DNA of 64,000 nt from positions 558,001 to 622,000 of the forward strand of contig JAGBEG010000010.1 of assembly GCA_017937095.1 (NCBI GenBank). The letters run 5' to 3'. Below the pieces are notes generated by a model, which saw only the letters and a program-made list of their open reading frames with translations, had not been told where the DNA came from and searched no databases. Of the stretch, positions 44,041 to 52,293 are shown in pieces. Every line of letters starts with the position of its first letter. Positions within the stretch are counted from its first letter, which is position 1. This DNA comes from Roseburia sp. (lineage in GTDB: Bacteria > Bacillota > Clostridia > Lachnospirales > Lachnospiraceae). The translations under genes and the position numbers were made by a program.

Positions 44041-44982
44041 TTATGAAAAATATACCAGCTCATCCTCCGGCTTTTCCGCCGGGGTGATGGAAACCGGATA
44101 AAGCACCGGTCCCTTTCCCTTATACTCTTTTGCGAACTCCACCTTGATCTGTGCGGTAATGTGAATCCATGACTTGTGTGCAATCTCCTCCTCTTTCGGG
44201 TACTTGCACTTAAAGCCGATAAACGTCACATCCTCCACACAGCAGGTCATTGCGAAACGCCCCGGGACAAAAATTCCCTTCTTAAGCTTGTCCGGATTAT
44301 AGACAAGGGCGAGGAAGCTGACCTTCTTTCCCTCATATTTCTTCGGATTCTCCAGACAGTCCATATACCAGATCGCATAATCGGCATCGGTAATCTCGAT
44401 TTCGTCGCCCGAAATATCAAACGGGAGTTCCTCCTCGCGTTCGTCCAGCGTACCGTCCGCCCGCTCATAGACAAGCTGCGCTTTGCGGTTCAGCGCCTTG
44501 ACATTACGACGGAACTTTCCTTTGTCCGTATTGTCATCACAGCGGTTAAAGATTACCACATCCGCCTGGAACAACTGTTCCATGATCATTGCCCGCATAT
44601 TGCCAAGATACATCTCGAAGGTCGTTGCATCCACCGTCGCCAGCGACTGGATAATCGTCCATCCCTTTGGCAGTGCTGTCTCCATCAGCGTGTCCATTCC
44701 CCATGTACCGTTGTACTCCAGAAAAATCTGATCCGGAAGATACCTGGCATTGATCTCATTTAAGAACTCCGCTGTAAATTCCTCTTCCTTTTCCACCATG
44801 ACAAGGCTCGCATTGATGCGCTTTAATTCCGCTTCATCGTATTCTACATCGCCGTCTTCACAGCATAGGATCAAACTCTTGCCCTCTTCTGCAAAACCGT
44901 TTTCAAAAAGCGTTTCCTTTATCAGCGTCGTCTTACCGCTGTCCATGAAGCCGGTAAACAAATAAATTGGTATCTCCTGCAT
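44041..44982 (-). CDS. G3E-family GTPase fused to a YcgQ/DUF1980-like C-terminal domain
   Basis: This 313-residue protein has a CobW-like GTPase half with Walker A GFMDSGKT (11-18) and G4-like FNRCDD. It is followed by about 120 residues (KKVSFLALVYNPDKLKKGIFVPGRFAMTCCVEDVTFIGFKC and WIHITAQIKVEFAKEYKGKGPVLYPVSI). The latter resembles the TIGR03943/YcgQ (DUF1980) domain that in bacilli partners the YcgR permease. The classic CxCC metal motif is replaced by LILCCEDGD. It follows the His-rich G3E gene. A role in metal, probably zinc, handling is inferred. Confidence 0.78.
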   Translation of the reverse strand: MQEIPIYLFTGFMDSGKTTLIKETLFENGFAEEGKSLILCCEDGDVEYDEAELKRINASLVMVEKEEEFTAEFLNEINARYLPDQIFLEYNGTWGMDTLMETALPKGWTIIQSLATVDATTFEMYLGNMRAMIMEQLFQADVVIFNRCDDNTDKGKFRRNVKALNRKAQLVYERADGTLDEREEELPFDISGDEIEITDADYAIWYMDCLENPKKYEGKKVSFLALVYNPDKLKKGIFVPGRFAMTCCVEDVTFIGFKCKYPKEEEIAHKSWIHITAQIKVEFAKEYKGKGPVLYPVSITPAEKPEDELVYFS

Positions 44983-45038
44983 GTTCCATTCCTTTCCTTT
45001 TCACACACCGCACTAAGGCAGTGCCAAGCCCGTATACA

Positions 45039-46232
45039 CTAGGCAATTCCAAATAATTCTTCCAGTCTGTGCTCATCAATATCGGTTCCGATGACACAGA
45101 GACGTCCTGTATAATCCGGCTCGCCGTCGCGAAGCTCATACTCACCCGGTACCATATCAAAGTAGATCCAGGAACCGTTCTCGTCCTCGACCATGCCCTT
45201 GGCGCGCAGAATCGTTCCGTAATCGTCTGTCTCACAGAGCGTCTTTAACACGTCCTCAATCTTCTCACGTGTGAACTTATGCGGAGTCTCTCTGCCCCAG
45301 CTCGTGAACACCTCATCCGCATGATGGTGGTGGTGATGGTCGTGACAGCCGCAGGTGCAGTTCTCGTCGTGCTCATGATGATGCTCGTGCTCCTCGTGAT
45401 CGTGGTCGTGATGGTGCTCGTGCTCTTCATGATTGTGGTCGTGATGATGCTCATGCTCTTCATGATCGTGGTCGTGATGATGCTCATGCTCTTCATGATC
45501 GTGCTCGTGATGGTGCTCGTGCTCTTCATGATCGTGCTCATGCTCCTCGTGATCGTGGTCATGATGATGCTCATGCTCGTGTGCCTCGGCTTCTTCCTTC
45601 GCATGCTGCTCCGCCATAAGCTTCATCTCAAGAGAATCCTGTCCTTCAACGACCTTTAATATCTGCTCGCCGCGAATGGAATCCCATGGGGTCGTAATAA
45701 TTGCCGCCTTCGCATTCAATGCCTGAATCTGCTTCACACAGAGCTCCAACTGCTCCGGCGTCGCATTCTGGGTCCGGCTCAAGACGACTGTGGTCGCATA
45801 CTCAATCTGATTGTTGAAGAATTCGCCGAACGCCTTCATCTGCTTGCTCGCCTTAAGCGCATTCACAACTGTGACAAGACCGTTTAACTTAACGTTTTCT
45901 TCCTTCTCGATATCAATCACAGACTTCATAACATCGGAGAGCTTACCCACGCCGGACGGCTCGATTAAAATACGGTCCGGATGATATTTATCAATCACCT
46001 CATGCAGATTCTTTCCGAAATCTCCCACCAGCGAGCAGCAGATACAGCCGGAGTTCATCTCGGTAATCTGAATACCCGAATCCTTAAGGAAACCGCCGTC
46101 GATACCGACCTCACCAAACTCATTCTCGATTAAGACCAGCTTTTCCCCCACAAATACCTCATCGATCATTTTCTTGATGAACGTCGTCTTTCCCGCGCCC
46201 AAGAATCCAGAAATAATGTCTATCTTTGTCAT
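45039..46232 (-). CDS. CobW/ZNG1-like G3E GTPase with His-rich metal-binding segment
   Basis: This 397-residue protein has Walker A GFLGAGKTT (9-17), the metal motif GCICC (62-66) and a C-terminal CobW_C domain (FTREKIEDVLKTL, RAKGMVED, YTGRLCVIGTDIDEHRLEELF). Between them is a segment of about 90 residues made almost only of His, Glu and Asp, built from an 11-residue unit EEHEHHHDHDH. Proteins of this type store or insert Zn2+, Ni2+ or Co2+. The usual NKxD G4 motif reads SRTQ. I see no Zur box upstream. Likely cotranscribed with the fused G3E gene. Confidence 0.9.
   Translation of the reverse strand: MTKIDIISGFLGAGKTTFIKKMIDEVFVGEKLVLIENEFGEVGIDGGFLKDSGIQITEMNSGCICCSLVGDFGKNLHEVIDKYHPDRILIEPSGVGKLSDVMKSVIDIEKEENVKLNGLVTVVNALKASKQMKAFGEFFNNQIEYATTVVLSRTQNATPEQLELCVKQIQALNAKAAIITTPWDSIRGEQILKVVEGQDSLEMKLMAEQHAKEEAEAHEHEHHHDHDHEEHEHDHEEHEHHHEHDHEEHEHHHDHDHEEHEHHHDHNHEEHEHHHDHDHEEHEHHHEHDENCTCGCHDHHHHHHADEVFTSWGRETPHKFTREKIEDVLKTLCETDDYGTILRAKGMVEDENGSWIYFDMVPGEYELRDGEPDYTGRLCVIGTDIDEHRLEELFGIA
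45369..45584 (-). repeat. 33-bp tandem repeat encoding the His-rich segment
   Basis: About six imperfect 33-bp units encode EEHEHHHDHDH variants. The array can change length by 11 residues without a frameshift. Confidence 0.85.
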
Positions 46233-46350
46233 TGCTATCTCTTCCTTTCCATATTACACTGCATATTTCCAAAACATTTTTATTTTACTCGTTTTTCCTA
46301 TATTTTGCAAATATTCCAGACTATTTCATACTTTTTTTAGATTTGGCAGT

Positions 46351-47337
46351 TTAAATTCCATACTCCTCATACAGCTTTTCCCGAAATTCCTTCTCCTCTG
46401 TCGCACGGAGCAAAGCATCTGTGCGCGCCTCCTGCATCAGCCGCTTTGTCAGCAACGCAAACCGTTCTGTTCCCGTCTTGATCCCCTGCTCCATTCCTCT
46501 CTCAAGCCCCTGTTCCATTCCTTTCTCAAGTCCCTGTTCCATTCCTCTCTCAAGTCCCTGTTCCATTCCAATCTCCATGCCCTGCTCAAATGCCTCATCT
46601 GCCGCAATCTTTCTTTCATTCTCAATATGTGCCTGCTCATTATATTCTGTCAACAGCATAGAACGCACCTCCTCGCGGTTCTCCCGCAATACATTCTCTA
46701 AAATCCCATTCTGCACACATTCCTCCACCGCAAGGTCTATCGCCTGTTCCATACTATAATCCTTCCGCTGATATTCTCTTACCTTCTCCACAAAAATGGA
46801 ATACTCTTCCAGACGCCTGCATTTTTTAAGCAGTTCCTGATTGTGCCCCGCGTTGATGTTGATTAACGTTGCCCGGCAATCGAGATCCGCATCGTCAGCC
46901 CTGTATTTTTCAGGAAACGAATCATGCAGATACAGTGTCATGCGCTCCGGTTCTTCTTTTGTTCCGTTATAGAAAATTACGAACCTCGGCAAAGGCAGGG
47001 CAATTCTCCGGCTGCTGTACAGGTCTTCATGATTCACCAGCAGTTTCCTGTACAATGCCGCAAAATACAGCAATCCGCGAAGCGGAAGATTCGGTGACAT
47101 CGTACTCTGGTGCTCATAGAGATTTAACATCTCCTGCAGAAGAAACGAAATATCGTTCCTCATCCCCATGTATACGACATCCTCCAGCGTATTCACCACA
47201 ATATCTTCCGGATTGTCATACGCCGTATCGTTGAGTGCATTATACAGTTCCAGTAAATCCCGCTTCTCCCGGAAAATAAATTTGAACAGCCTGTCCTTAT
47301 ACTCCCGGTTGGTATTCGATTGTGTGCTTTGATTCAT
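46351..47337 (-). CDS. Rpn-type PD-(D/E)XK nuclease family protein
   Basis: This 328-residue protein begins NREYKDRLFKFIFREKRDLLELYNALN and contains MRNDISFLLQEMLNLYEHQST, the nuclease core of the recombination-promoting nuclease/putative transposase family. C-terminal to it is a run of GMEQGLERGMEQGLEKGMEQ repeats forming a charged helix. Relatives are abundant and length-variable in Lachnospiraceae. It stands alone between the G3E genes and a family-1 repeat. No terminal inverted repeats are seen, so a mobile element is not supported. Confidence 0.88.
   Translation of the reverse strand: MNQSTQSNTNREYKDRLFKFIFREKRDLLELYNALNDTAYDNPEDIVVNTLEDVVYMGMRNDISFLLQEMLNLYEHQSTMSPNLPLRGLLYFAALYRKLLVNHEDLYSSRRIALPLPRFVIFYNGTKEEPERMTLYLHDSFPEKYRADDADLDCRATLININAGHNQELLKKCRRLEEYSIFVEKVREYQRKDYSMEQAIDLAVEECVQNGILENVLRENREEVRSMLLTEYNEQAHIENERKIAADEAFEQGMEIGMEQGLERGMEQGLEKGMEQGLERGMEQGIKTGTERFALLTKRLMQEARTDALLRATEEKEFREKLYEEYGI
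46485..46580 (-). repeat. 24-bp tandem repeat in the Rpn-type nuclease gene
   Basis: Four units at 46485-46508, 46509-46532, 46533-46556 and 46557-46580 encode GMEQGLER/EK variants. The last unit is more diverged. Confidence 0.88.
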
Positions 47338-47533
47338 ATGGTTTCCTCCATTATAATTTTTTTCTTCTGCCTGTGCAATACAAAACTCTCTCTGTATCCT
47401 TGGAATATGCGGCGATGCGCCTGTGATAAAAAGACCAAGTAAAATTTAATAGAATAAATGGATATAAAAATAAGATATGTTGAATGTAACACAATTTTAT
47501 TAAAATTACAAGAATAATTTCCGTAATTCCTAC

Positions 47534-47740
47534 GCCGTGCTCCTGCACTCGTGAGCACAGCTCACTCGTTCAGGGGGCTTCGCCCTATCAGTCCGCTTTG
47601 ACGTATGTACGCCGCCGTGCTCCTGCACTCGTGAGCACAGCTCACTCGTTCAGGGGGCTTCGCCCTATCAGTCCGCAAAGAAACGAATATCCTTGTGCAA
47701 GCACGGATATTCGTTTCTTCACGTCCTGGCACGGCTCATT
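47534..47740. repeat. Palindromic intergenic element, family 1, copy 2
   Basis: The gap 47338-47738 contains no gene. A 63-bp perfect direct repeat (47534-47596 and 47614-47676) is followed by a hairpin with arms 47678-47692 and 47705-47719 around a 12-nt loop containing GTGCAAGCAC, then GGCACGGCTCATT. The layout matches 2719-2945, while the arm sequences differ by paired changes. It may end transcription of the ABC exporter gene that stops at 47739. Confidence 0.85.
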
Positions 47741-49475
47741 ATTTATGAAATTGCATTGTATAGAGTTTTTCGTAGATGCCGCCTTTTGCGAGGAGCTCGT
47801 CATGCGTTCCTTCTTCCTCGATTCCCTCCTCCGTGAGCACAAGAATACGCTCGGCGTTCTTAATCGTGGAAAGACGGTGTGCTATCACAAATGTGGTACG
47901 GTTCTTTGCGAGCTTCTCGAGGGAATCCTGCACGACTTTTTCACTCTCATTGTCGAGCGCGGACGTCGCCTCGTCAAAAATCAGGATCGGCGGATTCTTA
48001 AGGAATACGCGCGCAATGGAAAGGCGCTGCTTCTGACCGCCGGAAAGCTTAATGCCGCGCTGTCCGATGTCCGTCTCATAGCCCTGCGGCAGCGACATGA
48101 TAAATTCATGCGCATTCGCATTCTTCGCCGCCTCAATGACTTCCTCTCTGGTCGCGTCCGGTCTGCCGTAAAGAATATTGTCATAGACCGTTCCGACAAA
48201 CAGATAGACGTCCTGCTGTACGATTCCGATATGGTCGCGCAGGCTCTTTAGTGTAAGTCCCCGGATATCCTTTCCGTCGATCTTCACCGCGCCCTCCGTC
48301 ACATCATAGAAACGCGGAATGAGGGAACAGAGCGTGCTCTTTCCCGCCCCGGACGAGCCGACTAACGCCATGTACGCGCCCGCCGGCACATTCAGATTGA
48401 TGTGAGAGAGCACCTGCTCCGTGTTCTCCTCATACCGGAAGGACACATTTTCAAACGAAATATCACCCTTCACATCGCACAGTTCTACCGCATCCTCACT
48501 GTCCTTAATATCCGGCTCGATCGCCATAATCTCACAGAAGCGCTCAAAGCCGCTGTAACCGTTCTGGAACTGCTCGGTAAAATCAATCAGCGTCCGCACC
48601 GGATCGGTAAATACACTGATATAGAGCACGAAGGTAACGAGATCGCTGACATCCACACTTCCCTTCACAATCAAAAGCGTTCCCACCAGAATCACGTTTA
48701 CCTGAATCAGGGTCGTAAATGCGCCAAGTCCTGCCTGAAAAGATCCCATATAGTGATAACTGTTCTTCTTCGCGGAAAGGAATCCCGCATTTCCAATCTT
48801 AAATTTCTCCTTCTCGATCTCCTCGTTTGCAAAGGATTTCACAACACGGATTCCCGAGAGATTATCCTCAATCTGCGCGTTGATCTCCGCGATTTTCACA
48901 CGGTTCTGCCGGAACGCACGGCGCATTTTCCCATTGAGCCAGTATGCATACGCGAACATAAACGGCAGGACAGCAAACGCCGCAAATGCAAGCATTGGAT
49001 TGATATTCACCAGTATCACGAACGCTCCCACAATCTTGATGACAGACAGGATAATATTCTCCGGTCCATGGTGCATCAGCTCCGTAATGTCAAAGAGATC
49101 CGTCGTGATGCGGCTCATCAACTGCCCCACCTTCTGATTGTCATAGAACGCAAACGACAGCTTCTGTAAATGCTCGAAAATCTCCGCGCGCATGTTGTAC
49201 TCGATTTTCGCGCCCATCACATGCCCGTAATTTGAAATAAAGAACTTGCTGTAGCAGTCAATTGCCACCATTACGAAAAGAATGACCGCAATCACCTTAA
49301 TCTGCTGCAGAATGACCTCCGTCTCCTCATAGACCAGCGTATATGTCACATACCGGATGACAAGCGGAATTGCAAGCGCTACTCCCGCCGAGAGCATTGC
49401 AAAAAACATGTCCGCCCAGAAAACAGCGCGGTATGGCTTATAATACGATAACATTTTCTTTAAATTCCTGCTCAT
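47739..49475 (-). CDS. ABC transporter, fused permease and ATPase (multidrug/lipid exporter type)
   Basis: This 578-residue protein has six membrane helices (about 15-310) followed by an ATPase with Walker A GSSGAGKST, Q-loop IGIVQQDVYLF, signature LSGGQKQR and Walker B ILIFDEATSALD. It is the MsbA/BmrA type that works as a homodimer or with a second half; no second half is adjacent. Substrate unknown. The stop codon abuts the family-1 hairpin. Confidence 0.93.
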   Translation of the reverse strand: MSRNLKKMLSYYKPYRAVFWADMFFAMLSAGVALAIPLVIRYVTYTLVYEETEVILQQIKVIAVILFVMVAIDCYSKFFISNYGHVMGAKIEYNMRAEIFEHLQKLSFAFYDNQKVGQLMSRITTDLFDITELMHHGPENIILSVIKIVGAFVILVNINPMLAFAAFAVLPFMFAYAYWLNGKMRRAFRQNRVKIAEINAQIEDNLSGIRVVKSFANEEIEKEKFKIGNAGFLSAKKNSYHYMGSFQAGLGAFTTLIQVNVILVGTLLIVKGSVDVSDLVTFVLYISVFTDPVRTLIDFTEQFQNGYSGFERFCEIMAIEPDIKDSEDAVELCDVKGDISFENVSFRYEENTEQVLSHINLNVPAGAYMALVGSSGAGKSTLCSLIPRFYDVTEGAVKIDGKDIRGLTLKSLRDHIGIVQQDVYLFVGTVYDNILYGRPDATREEVIEAAKNANAHEFIMSLPQGYETDIGQRGIKLSGGQKQRLSIARVFLKNPPILIFDEATSALDNESEKVVQDSLEKLAKNRTTFVIAHRLSTIKNAERILVLTEEGIEEEGTHDELLAKGGIYEKLYTMQFHK

Positions 49476-49618
49476 ACTTCCTCTCCTTTTCCATCCTTCC
49501 GAAAACCTCTTTTTATTTTATCTGCTTCAAAAAAAATGTCAAGCAACATGCACCACAGGGCAAAAAAAGTGTTATACTTATTCATAATGATTGAATTTAC
49601 ACTAAGGAGGCAACCAAC

Positions 49619-50257
49619 ATGAACCCAAGACAAATGCATTATGAATCTCTTGCAGGCACAGTCATCGGAAATTTACAGAAACGCAACATGGATGCCTGCT
49701 ACTGCGCAACAGTAGAAGAGGCACAAAAGCTGGCGTTCTCCTATCTCAAGCCTGACTGCACCGTTTCCTTCGGCGGCTCCATGACCTTAGAGGACACAGG
49801 CATGCTCACCGCACTGCGCCATGACCCGAATATCCGACTGATCGACCGCGCCGCTGCCAAAACACAGGAAGCGACAAAACAGCTCTTTCACGATGCTCTC
49901 TCTGCTGATTTCTATTTTATGAGTACAAACGCAATCACAGTAAATGGCGAGCTTGTAAATATCGACGGCAACGGCAACCGCGTCGCTGCTTTAATTTACG
50001 GACCGGAGCATGTCATTATCATGGCAGGCATGAACAAAGTAGTGACAAATGTCGAGGAAGCTTTAAGCCGCGTGCATAACACAGCCACTCCGATGAACTG
50101 CAAGCGTCTCGGCAAGCATACCCCATGTGCTTCTACCGGAGTCTGTTCCGATTGTCTTTCTCCTGACTGCATCTGCAATCAGGTCGTCGTCACAAGACGA
50201 AGCGGCATTCCCGGACGTATCAAGGTAATTCTGATCGGAGAAGAACTCGGATATTAA
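49619..50257 (+). CDS. LUD-domain (lactate-utilisation-like) protein
   Basis: This 212-residue protein with VSFGGSMTLEDTGMLTAL, FYFMSTNAITVNGELVNIDGNGNRVAALIYGPEHVIIMAGMNKVV and a C-terminal cysteine group (PCASTGVCSDCLSPDCICNQ) is the single-domain LUD family (LutC/YkgG-like). Its cysteines could bind an iron-sulfur centre. No lactate genes are adjacent, so function is open. AAGGAGG precedes the ATG. Confidence 0.9.
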   Translation: MNPRQMHYESLAGTVIGNLQKRNMDACYCATVEEAQKLAFSYLKPDCTVSFGGSMTLEDTGMLTALRHDPNIRLIDRAAAKTQEATKQLFHDALSADFYFMSTNAITVNGELVNIDGNGNRVAALIYGPEHVIIMAGMNKVVTNVEEALSRVHNTATPMNCKRLGKHTPCASTGVCSDCLSPDCICNQVVVTRRSGIPGRIKVILIGEELGY

Positions 50258-50400
50258 AGCATTCCCCTGATCACTGAATGCTTCAGGTGAAACAAAGTGT
50301 GCTTCGCACACTCTCGCGAATTTGCTTCAACTTACATGAGGAGCACACTTTGCCGCGCCCGAGCGGTGCCGTTTACGGCTATCTTCCATTCCGCGAGGTG

Positions 50401-50489
50401 CGCATCCTGCCCGGCAGGGCTTTTTGCTCTATAGGAATCAACACTTTCACGCTTCACAGCAACGCGGTATTTCCTATAGAGCAAAAAAG
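50401..50489. repeat. Repeat family 2, copy 1
   Basis: TTTTTGCTCTATAGGAAT (50421-50438) and TTCCTATAGAGCAAAAAA (50471-50488) are imperfect terminal inverted repeats around a 32-bp middle. Outside lies the 13-bp palindrome CCTGCCCGGCAGG (50406-50418). The element is about 88 percent identical by eye to 58414-58501. It lies between the LUD gene and rpsU in an otherwise gene-free gap. Confidence 0.82.
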
Positions 50490-50515
50490 AGCTACCGCAT
50501 CGCGGTAGCTCTTTT
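50485..50515 (-). terminator. Terminator of rpsU
   Basis: AAAAGAGCTACCGC (50485-50498) pairs perfectly with GCGGTAGCTCTTTT (50502-50515) around a 3-nt loop, with A/T runs on both sides, 9 bp after the rpsU stop codon. Confidence 0.88.
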
Positions 50516-50523
50516 GGCACATA

Positions 50524-50700
50524 TTAATTGTACTTTCTTTTTCTAGCTGCTTCAGATTTCTTCTTACGCTTAACGCTTGGCTTCTCGTAGTGTTCTCTCT
50601 TACGAATCTCCTGCTGGATACCTGCCTTTGCGCAGTTTCTCTTAAAACGACGTAAAGCGCTGTCTAAAGTCTCGTTTTCTTTTACAATTACACTAGACAT
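50524..50700 (-). CDS. rpsU: 30S ribosomal protein S21
   Basis: This 58-residue basic protein reads [20 protein letters not shown] and ends EAARKRKYN, exactly the pattern of S21 in the small ribosomal subunit. GGAGGGAGG lies upstream of the ATG. Promoter at 50779-50806 and terminator at 50485-50515 make it a single-gene unit. Confidence 0.97.
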   Translation of the reverse strand: MSSVIVKENETLDSALRRFKRNCAKAGIQQEIRKREHYEKPSVKRKKKSEAARKRKYN

Positions 50701-50778
50701 TATCTCACACCTAACCTCCCTCCAGTTGCGTATTGTGCATATTCAACTGTTTGGGTCATATTCATTGCACTATATAGC

Positions 50779-50806
50779 ATTATAACACATAATTTTTATC
50801 CGTCAA
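50779..50806 (-). promoter_or_regulatory. Promoter of rpsU
   Basis: On the minus strand TTGACG (50801-50806), 16 bp and TATAAT (50779-50784). Confidence 0.75.
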
Positions 50807-50846
50807 CCATTTTTCAAAAATTCAGAAAAATTCAGACAATTTTCTT

Positions 50847-52142
50847 CTATTTTACATCCAGCAAACGGAATTTACCTACCAGAGAATCCAGGGAATCTGC
50901 CTCTGCCGCAAGCTGTTCGCTTGTAGCGGAAGTCTCCTGTGACGCCGCCGAGTTGCTCTGGATGGTATCTCCGATCTGTTTTACGCCCTTTTCAATCTGC
51001 TTTACAGAGACAGCCTGATGGTCCGACGCCACACGGATATTTGCCACTTCCCCGATAATCGTATCCAATTCTGCCAGCACCTTATTCAAAGACTCTGCCG
51101 TCTTCTGCGTCACTTCGTTTCCGTAGCTGACCTCTTTCTGGTTTGCTTCAAGCAGCTTCTTGGAGGTCTCCGCTGAATTGGCGCTGTCCTCCGCCAACAT
51201 ACGTATCTGCTCCGCCACTACCGCAAAGCCACGTCCTGCCTCTCCGGCTCTCGCCGCCTCAATCGACGCGTTCAAAGACAAAAGATTCGTCTGGGAAGCG
51301 ATATTCTCAATCTGTCCAATCACCTGTTCCAGTTGCTGGGAAGTCGTCAGAATCCGTTCCATCGCCTGGGTCAGCTCCTCCATCTTTTTCTGGCTGTTAT
51401 TCGCCTCAGCGTCGACCTCCTTTGCCTTGTCATGTACGACATCCGTAGATTTGCTGTTTGCAACGACCTGATCCGTAACCGCTGTAACACTCGACACCAG
51501 ATTATCCACAGCCATTGCCTGATCCGTTGCTCCCTTCGCCAGATCCTGCGAGCTGAGCGCCAACTGCTCGGCTCCCGCCGCCACCTGATCCGAAGAGCTG
51601 CGAATCATCTGTAAGGTCTGGCTGACGTGCGTCACTGTATCGACGAGCCGCTCCATTACCAGACTAAATTCTCCAACATAAGCATCCTTGCATTTCGATT
51701 CCACCGTGTAGTTTCCCTTGGAGAACTCCTCCAATATGTAACTCAGATCCTCGATGATCTGGTTCAGCGTAAATGCCGTCTTGCGGAAACTATCCGCCAA
51801 CTGTCCCAGCTCATCCTCTCCATGATAATTTACCTCAACGTCCAAATTACCGCCGGATATCTCTTTTGCGACTCTTTCGAGTTCAATCACCGGTTCAACC
51901 ACGTATTCAGAAAGCTTCTTTGCCGTCTTCGCGGAAAGATTTATTGATACAAACGCTATGATCAGCAAGATTGCTACCGACACTGTCACATAGCCGACAA
52001 CTACGCTCTTTGGCAAAAACTGCGTCAAAATCAGCGCCAACGCCGCATAACAAACAGTTATCACAAAAAGCTTCAGTATATTGCCAAATGCCTCTTTTAC
52101 CCTTTTCTCGATTTTTCCTTCCTTCAATGTCTCTTTTGCCAT
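50847..52142 (-). CDS. Methyl-accepting chemotaxis protein without extracellular domain
   Basis: This 431-residue chemoreceptor has two closely spaced membrane helices (about 22-42 and 47-68) with only a few residues between them, a HAMP domain (about 70-125, [24 protein letters not shown]) and a signalling tip [21 protein letters not shown] at 281-301. Lacking an outside sensor, it probably reads cytoplasmic or membrane signals. The leader has a hairpin CATGTGG/CCACATG (52192-52220). Confidence 0.92.
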   Translation of the reverse strand: MAKETLKEGKIEKRVKEAFGNILKLFVITVCYAALALILTQFLPKSVVVGYVTVSVAILLIIAFVSINLSAKTAKKLSEYVVEPVIELERVAKEISGGNLDVEVNYHGEDELGQLADSFRKTAFTLNQIIEDLSYILEEFSKGNYTVESKCKDAYVGEFSLVMERLVDTVTHVSQTLQMIRSSSDQVAAGAEQLALSSQDLAKGATDQAMAVDNLVSSVTAVTDQVVANSKSTDVVHDKAKEVDAEANNSQKKMEELTQAMERILTTSQQLEQVIGQIENIASQTNLLSLNASIEAARAGEAGRGFAVVAEQIRMLAEDSANSAETSKKLLEANQKEVSYGNEVTQKTAESLNKVLAELDTIIGEVANIRVASDHQAVSVKQIEKGVKQIGDTIQSNSAASQETSATSEQLAAEADSLDSLVGKFRLLDVK

Positions 52143-52293
52143 ATAACATCTCTCCTTTACAGCTTATAAAGTTTCGTAGTTTAAGAAAAGCCATGTGGCA
52201 AATAGTACCTTTACCACATGACTTAATATACACCATATCCCTGAAAAGTTCCATCATTTAACAAAATTTTAATAATACTGTAACAAAAGCGTT

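Noticed and set aside
45369-45584. Direct repeats resembling a CRISPR array
   Set aside because: The repeats are head-to-tail without spacers and encode the His-rich segment of a GTPase.
46351-47337. Insertion sequence
   Set aside because: The Rpn-type family is sometimes labelled transposase, but no terminal inverted repeats or target duplication are visible.
50332-50520. Short - strand frame also seen at 58305-58496 with similar translation (LYRKYRV)
   Set aside because: Both come from the two family-2 repeats, so the likeness is due to the DNA repeat and not to a conserved protein.
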